From Burkholderiaceae bacterium (GTDB lineage: Bacteria > Pseudomonadota > Gammaproteobacteria > Burkholderiales > Burkholderiaceae_C), in assembly GCA_029864165.1 (NCBI GenBank), contig JAOTTZ010000039.1, positions 1 through 9,826 on the forward strand: a stretch of DNA of 9,826 nucleotides, in the 5' to 3' direction. This document shows positions 6,051 through 9,826 of this stretch, piece after piece. A program made the translations under genes and the position numbers. The notes beneath the pieces were generated by a model. The model searched no databases. It was given only the letters and a program-made list of their open reading frames with translations, and was not told the origin of the DNA. Each line of letters begins with the position of its first letter. Positions within the stretch are counted from its first letter, which is position 1.

Positions 6051-7867
6051 GCCACCACCACTTCGCGGAACATGCCCGAGTCCATGTGCAGCAGCAGGTG
6101 GCAGTGCCAGGCCCAGCGGCCGAGCGCATCGGCGGTGACGAGAAAGCTGATGCGCTGCGCCGGCTGCACGGGGATGGTGTGGCGGCGCGCTTGGAAGCGG
6201 CCGTCGGGCTGCTCCAACTCGCTCCACATCCCATGCAGGTGCATTGGGTGCGTCATCATGGTGTCGTTGTGCAGGATGACGCGCGCGCGCTCGCCGTAGC
6301 GCAGGTGCACGGGGGTAGACCGGCCGAACTCGAGCCCGTCTAGCGACCAGCTGTAGCGTTCCATGTTGCCAGTCAAGTGCAGTTCGATCTCGCGTTCGGC
6401 ACCGCGCGGGTCCATCGGCCCGCCGACAGTGTGCAGATCCGCCAACGTCAGCACGCGGCGGCCGTTGTCGCGCAAACCAACGCCTGGGTCGTCGAGGTTG
6501 GTGCGCGGCATGTCCACTCGCATGTCGGTGCTGGCGCCGTACTCGGTGCGAGCGTGGCGCACCTTGGTGCTGGCTGCTGCGTTGGCTGCCCCGCCCATGG
6601 CATGCTGGCTATGGTCCATCGCCATGCCGCCGTGGTGCATACCGGCTTTGTGGCCCATGGCGGCGTGATCCATCCCGGGCGTCCTCGCGTGCTCCATTCC
6701 CGCCATGCCACCCATGGCGCCCATCATGTCGGCCATGGTCAGCGATTCGCGAGAGTCGGGCTGTGGAACGGGTGCGTCGAGCCCGGGGCGCACGGCGAGC
6801 GTTCCGCGCGCGTAGCCGCTGCGCTCCATCGATTGCGCGAACACGGTGTAGGCGTCTTCCTTGGGCTGAACGATGACGTCATAAGTCTCACCGGGACCGA
6901 AGCGAAACTCGTCCACCGTCACCGGCTCGACGTTTACGCCGTCGGCTTGCACCACAATGAGCTTTAGGCCCGGGATGCGAACGTCGTAGAACGTATTGGC
7001 AGCGCCATTGATGAAGCGCAGGCGCACCCGCTCGCCGGGGCCGAACAGCCCCGTCCAGTTGCCCGCCGGGGTCGACCCGTTCATCAAATAGATCAGGGTG
7101 GTGGCAGACAAGTCGCCCAGGTCACTCGGGCTCATTCGCATTTGGTTCCACATCCGGCGTTTGTCCAAGGCGGCCTTCATACCGTCGTTGGACGCATCGC
7201 GAAAGAAATCGACCACGGTGGGTTGGTTGAAGTTGTAGTAGTCGCCCTGGGCCTTGAGCTTGGCGAGGACACGCATGGGGTCCTCGTCGGTCCAGTCTGA
7301 CAGTTGCACTACATGGTCGCGGTCGGCACGAATCGTCTCGCCGTCGCGCGGGTCAATGACGATGGCGCCATACATGCCCGTTTGCTCCTGCATGCCCGAG
7401 TGCGAGTGGTACCAAAAAGTGCCGCTTTGCTCAACCTTGAAGCGGTAAGTGAAGGTTTCGCCGGGGGCAATGCCGGCAAAGCTGATGCCGGGTACGCCGT
7501 CCATCTGGTAGGGCAGGATGATGCCGTGCCAGTGAATGGAAGTCGCCACGCGCATCCGGTTGGTAACGTGAAGGGTGACGGTATCGCCTTCGTGCCAGCG
7601 CAATGTGGGCGCGGGAATCGAACCGTTGATCGTGGTCGCCATGCGCGGCGCGCCGGTGAAATTGACCGGCGACTCGGCAACGACGAGGCTGAACTCGGTT
7701 CCGCGCAGCACGGCTGCACCGCCGGTCGTCGCCGGGCCGGCCGCGGCACGCGCGGGTCGTACAAAGGGTGACAAGCTGAGCATGACGCCGCCTGCGGCCA
7801 AGCCGGTGACAAAGCGGCGCCGAGCAAGCGGCGCAAGGGCCGGGGTGGAGGAACTGTTCGCACGCAT
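6047..7867 (-). CDS. copA: CopA/PcoA-type periplasmic multicopper oxidase
   Basis: A 606-residue copper resistance oxidase, expected to oxidise Cu(I) to the less toxic Cu(II) and to bind extra copper. A twin-arginine signal (ARRRFVTGLAAGG, 15-27; cleavage near 42) predicts folded export by Tat. All four multicopper-oxidase motifs are intact: HWHG (112-115), HSH (154-156), HPMHLHG (540-546) and HCHLLLHMDSGM (588-599; type 1 Cys589, His594, axial Met599). A Met/His-rich insert (about 379-424, with MADMMGAMGGMAGMEH and MGHKAGMHHGGMAMDHS) is the extra copper-binding region typical of PcoA/CopA. It is the first gene of copA-copB-copI. The start ATG 7867 gives the complete Tat signal, although its ribosome-binding site is weak. 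Expression is probably under CopRS, from the divergent region upstream. It is distinct from the ATPase also often called copA. Confidence 0.96.
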   Translation of the reverse strand: MRANSSSTPALAPLARRRFVTGLAAGGVMLSLSPFVRPARAAAGPATTGGAAVLRGTEFSLVVAESPVNFTGAPRMATTINGSIPAPTLRWHEGDTVTLHVTNRMRVATSIHWHGIILPYQMDGVPGISFAGIAPGETFTYRFKVEQSGTFWYHSHSGMQEQTGMYGAIVIDPRDGETIRADRDHVVQLSDWTDEDPMRVLAKLKAQGDYYNFNQPTVVDFFRDASNDGMKAALDKRRMWNQMRMSPSDLGDLSATTLIYLMNGSTPAGNWTGLFGPGERVRLRFINGAANTFYDVRIPGLKLIVVQADGVNVEPVTVDEFRFGPGETYDVIVQPKEDAYTVFAQSMERSGYARGTLAVRPGLDAPVPQPDSRESLTMADMMGAMGGMAGMEHARTPGMDHAAMGHKAGMHHGGMAMDHSQHAMGGAANAAASTKVRHARTEYGASTDMRVDMPRTNLDDPGVGLRDNGRRVLTLADLHTVGGPMDPRGAEREIELHLTGNMERYSWSLDGLEFGRSTPVHLRYGERARVILHNDTMMTHPMHLHGMWSELEQPDGRFQARRHTIPVQPAQRISFLVTADALGRWAWHCHLLLHMDSGMFREVVVA

Positions 7868-7945
7868 GGGCTGCTTTCGTCCAAAGCTTCAGAATAGGTT
7901 GACCAACATCCTAATGCTGGCCTCGCAACCCCACCATGACGGCAG

Positions 7946-7963
7946 CATTACATTGATGTCATG
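7946..7963. promoter_or_regulatory. Candidate CopR/CusR binding box in the copA-copR divergent region
   Basis: CATTACA-TTGA-TGTCATG is an 18-bp imperfect dyad with one mismatched base pair in its 7-bp arms. Its core ATTACAT-TG-ATGTCAT has the same 7-2-7 form as the E. coli CusR box ATGACAA-NN-TTGTCAT and matches it at most positions. It lies in the 188-nt space between the divergent copA and copR genes, so one site could serve both. A weak -10 (TACATT, 7996-8001) lies on the copR side, placing the box centre near -53. I see no convincing -35/-10 pair on the copA side. Confidence 0.65.
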
Positions 7964-8055
7964 AACGGGTCATCTGAGCGGCAACCGGCGTTGCGTACAT
8001 TGCACGTACGGCAAGGGCCCATGCTCGCTCGACCGATTGGGAGTCTGGAACGCAC

Positions 8056-8739
8056 ATGAAACTGCTGGTGGTCGAGGACGAGACGAAGACCGGCGACTAC
8101 CTGCGCCAAGGCTTAAGCGAGGCCGGTTTCGTTGTCGACCTTGCACGCACTGGCTTGGACGGCCACCATCTCGCGATGACCGAGGACTATGACCTGATCG
8201 TGCTCGACGTGATGCTGCCCGACGTCGACGGCTGGCGCATCTTGCAATCGCTGCGCCAGGCTGGTCGGCGCACACCGGTGCTGTTTCTCACCGCTCGCGA
8301 CAGTGTGGAAGATCGGGTCGCGGGCCTGGAGTTGGGGGCGGACGACTACCTGGTCAAACCGTTCGCGTTTTCTGAACTGCTGGCCCGCGTGCGAACCTTA
8401 TTGCGCCGTGGCAGTGCACCGCTGTTGGCAAACCGGCTGGAACTGGCCGATTTGGTGCTGGACCTCACGCGCCGCCGCGCCACCCGCGCGGGCCAAAAAT
8501 TGAACCTGACTCAGAAGGAGTTTGCGCTGTTGGAGCTGCTGTTGCGGCATCAAGGCGAGGTGCTGCCGCGCTCGCTGATCGCGTCCCAGGTGTGGGACAT
8601 GAACTTCGACAGCGATTCCAACGCCATCGACGTCGCCATCCGACGCCTGCGCGCCAAGGTCGACGAAGGTTTCGAGCCCAAGCTGATTCAGACTGTGCGT
8701 GGCATGGGCTACGCGCTGGACCTGCCCGATGCCGGTTGA
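8056..8739 (+). CDS. copR: CopR/CusR-type copper response regulator (OmpR family)
   Basis: A 227-residue two-component response regulator. The receiver domain (1-115) has the acidic pocket Glu7-Asp8, phospho-acceptor Asp51 in [14 protein letters not shown], Thr79 and Lys101 (LVKPF). The C-terminal winged-helix DNA-binding domain (about 127-224) has the family-typical [27 protein letters not shown] start and ends with RGMGYAL. It closely follows the CusR/CopR/IrlR pattern of heavy-metal regulators. The expected role is activation of copABI and of its own operon when phosphorylated by CopS. It is transcribed divergently from copA, and its stop overlaps the copS start. ATG 8056 is the canonical start (MKLLVVEDE), with a weak GGA-type site upstream. 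Confidence 0.96.
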   Translation: MKLLVVEDETKTGDYLRQGLSEAGFVVDLARTGLDGHHLAMTEDYDLIVLDVMLPDVDGWRILQSLRQAGRRTPVLFLTARDSVEDRVAGLELGADDYLVKPFAFSELLARVRTLLRRGSAPLLANRLELADLVLDLTRRRATRAGQKLNLTQKEFALLELLLRHQGEVLPRSLIASQVWDMNFDSDSNAIDVAIRRLRAKVDEGFEPKLIQTVRGMGYALDLPDAG

Positions 8740-9826
8740 CCGGCCACGTCAACGCCCGCTGTCGCTGGCGCTGCGCATCACCGCCGTCGTCGGCGTCGCG
8801 CTCAGCGTCGTGTTCGTGACCTTCACCGTACTGATTGCGCGCTCGATCGAACAGCATTTTGTCGAACAGGACTTGGGCGAACTGAACGCGGTGGCCGAAT
8901 CTTTGGCGGCCGCGCTGGGGCCCACACCCTCAGCAGTGGACCGGCATGATTTAGCAGCGCGCCTGGCGCGGGCCGTGGCGGGTCATCACGGCGTTTACTT
9001 CAGCGTGCACAGCGCAGCTGGCACGGCGCTGTTCGATACCACGCCGGCGGGCTTGACAGAAGCAGCAGCACCGACACCGGCCTCGGCGCAACTGGACATG
9101 GATGCGTTGCGCATGTGGACTGTCGGAAGTCGGTCATTCAGAGGTGCGGTACTGGACATGCGGGGTGACAAGGTGATCGTCGCGGTGGCGATAGACGCAC
9201 ACCTGCGCTATCTAGAAGAACTACGCCGCGCACTCTGGTGGGTGACCGTGATCGCCTGCGCGATATCGGTGCTCGCCGCGTGGCTGGCCGTTCGCTGGGG
9301 GCACGCGCCGTTGCGCAACATCAGCGCCACCGTGCGTGGCATCACATCGGAGCAACTGCATGTTCGGATCGAGTCTGCGGCGGTGCCGGTTGAACTCAAT
9401 CCGCTTGTGAAGTCGTTCAATGCAATGCTCGATCAGTTGCAAGCGAGCTTCAATCGACTGACCCATTTCACCGCCGATATTGCGCATGAGCTGCGCACTC
9501 CCGTGACCAACCTGACCACACAAACCCAGGTGGCCCTGACCAAGGCGCGCGACCCTGCCGCGTACCGAGAGGTGCTGTACTCCAGCTTGGAAGAACTGGA
9601 CCGCATGGGCAAGATGATCGGCAACATGCTCTTCTTGGCCCAAGCGGACAACGACCTGAGCAAGCCAGAAATGGCAACTGTCGATCTTGCCGTCGAGGTG
9701 CGGGCGCTGTTCGACTATTTCGAGGCCTGGGCCGAAGATGCCGATGTTGCCCTCAAGCTCGAAGGCAGCGCGCCGGCTGTTCACGGCGATCGGCTCATGC
9801 TGCGACGCGCGCTGAGTAACTTCAGA
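8729..9826 (+). CDS. copS: CopS/CusS-type copper sensor histidine kinase, C-terminus cut by window edge
   Basis: Inner-membrane sensor kinase partner of CopR; 366 residues are visible of perhaps 460. TM1 is at about 17-37, followed by a periplasmic sensor region (38-168), TM2 at about 169-190 ([20 protein letters not shown]), a HAMP linker (about 191-243) and the HisKA domain with phospho-acceptor His253 ([15 protein letters not shown]). The sequence ends as the N-box region begins ([10 protein letters not shown]), so the ATP-binding G1/F/G2 motifs lie outside. His43-Phe44 after TM1 (EQHFVEQD) correspond to the CusS metal-site pair HF, and His158 before TM2 (IDAHLRY) to a conserved His near the CusS site. 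The Met/His-rich loop of E. coli CusS is absent. The start ATG 8729 overlaps the end of copR by 11 nt, indicating translational coupling. Confidence 0.94.
   Translation, partial: MPVDRPRQRPLSLALRITAVVGVALSVVFVTFTVLIARSIEQHFVEQDLGELNAVAESLAAALGPTPSAVDRHDLAARLARAVAGHHGVYFSVHSAAGTALFDTTPAGLTEAAAPTPASAQLDMDALRMWTVGSRSFRGAVLDMRGDKVIVAVAIDAHLRYLEELRRALWWVTVIACAISVLAAWLAVRWGHAPLRNISATVRGITSEQLHVRIESAAVPVELNPLVKSFNAMLDQLQASFNRLTHFTADIAHELRTPVTNLTTQTQVALTKARDPAAYREVLYSSLEELDRMGKMIGNMLFLAQADNDLSKPEMATVDLAVEVRALFDYFEAWAEDADVALKLEGSAPAVHGDRLMLRRALSNFR

Noticed and set aside
5082..6227. Longer copB reading frame starting at 6227
   Set aside because: The extra N-terminus overlaps the end of copA including its HCHxxxH motif region and is not a signal peptide; the ATGA junction at 6047-6050 is the natural start.
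5310..7771. Plus-strand frames opposite copB and copA (5310-5780, 5787-6299, 6377-6967, 7304-7771)
   Set aside because: Antisense shadows of copA and copB, which have complete motifs and signal peptides on the minus strand.
7991..8015. Imperfect repeat TGCGTAC...GTACGGCA upstream of copR
   Set aside because: The short GTAC arms are self-palindromic and the wider arms need a bulge; it is too weak to call an operator or hairpin.
9208..9784. Minus-strand frames opposite copS
   Set aside because: They lie wholly inside the sensor-kinase gene, whose HAMP and HisKA motifs are intact on the plus strand.
1..9826. Insertion sequence, integron, toxin-antitoxin or CRISPR content
   Set aside because: No transposase, integrase, terminal inverted repeat pair, short repeat array or toxin-antitoxin pair was visible; almost all of the sequence is taken up by copper genes and their regulatory gaps.

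Overview
The window is a high-GC copper-homeostasis and copper-resistance island with betaproteobacterial character (Burkholderiales-like; this is an inference from GC content, codon use and the copR/copS–copA/copB/copI layout, not from a taxonomic marker). Almost every gene is a copper protein or sits in a copper operon. No transposase, integrase, tRNA, rRNA or CRISPR array is visible.

Layout. (1) Left, minus strand, about 3768 down to the window edge: a tight five-gene operon. In order of transcription it encodes a secreted Met-rich protein, a DUF302 protein, a small membrane SHOCT-domain protein, a DUF2933-type small His-rich membrane protein, and a Cu(I)-type P1B ATPase whose C-terminus runs off the left edge. 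(2) Middle, 3769-4034: a divergent regulatory region with a MerR-type promoter facing left (TTGACT -35 plus a perfect 20-bp palindrome) and, closer to the regulator gene, a perfect FNR/ANR-type box. (3) 4035-4469, plus strand: a single MerR-family metal regulator gene. (4) 4484-7867, minus strand: copA (Tat-exported multicopper oxidase), copB (outer-membrane copper protein) and copI (periplasmic cupredoxin), facing the regulator tail to tail. (5) 7868-8055: a divergent promoter region with a CopR/CusR-like dyad. (6) 8056 to the right edge, plus strand: copR (OmpR-family response regulator) overlapping copS (sensor kinase, cut off in the ATP-binding domain).

How it works together (inference from families). 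CopS senses periplasmic copper and CopR activates copABI, whose products oxidise or bind copper in the periplasm and outer membrane. The MerR regulator senses a soft metal in the cytoplasm and switches on the left operon, whose ATPase exports Cu(I) across the inner membrane. The small Met/His-rich proteins between promoter and pump are the least understood part. The FNR-type box suggests that part of this cytoplasmic module is also tied to low oxygen, where Cu(I) dominates.

Most interesting points: the perfect FNR-type box beside the MerR operator; the MerR protein with Arg where mercury MerR has its first ligand Cys and a nine-residue Cys-Cys offset; the uncharacterised Met-rich/DUF302/SHOCT/DUF2933 quartet ahead of the pump; and a CusS-like sensor that lacks the Met/His-rich loop.
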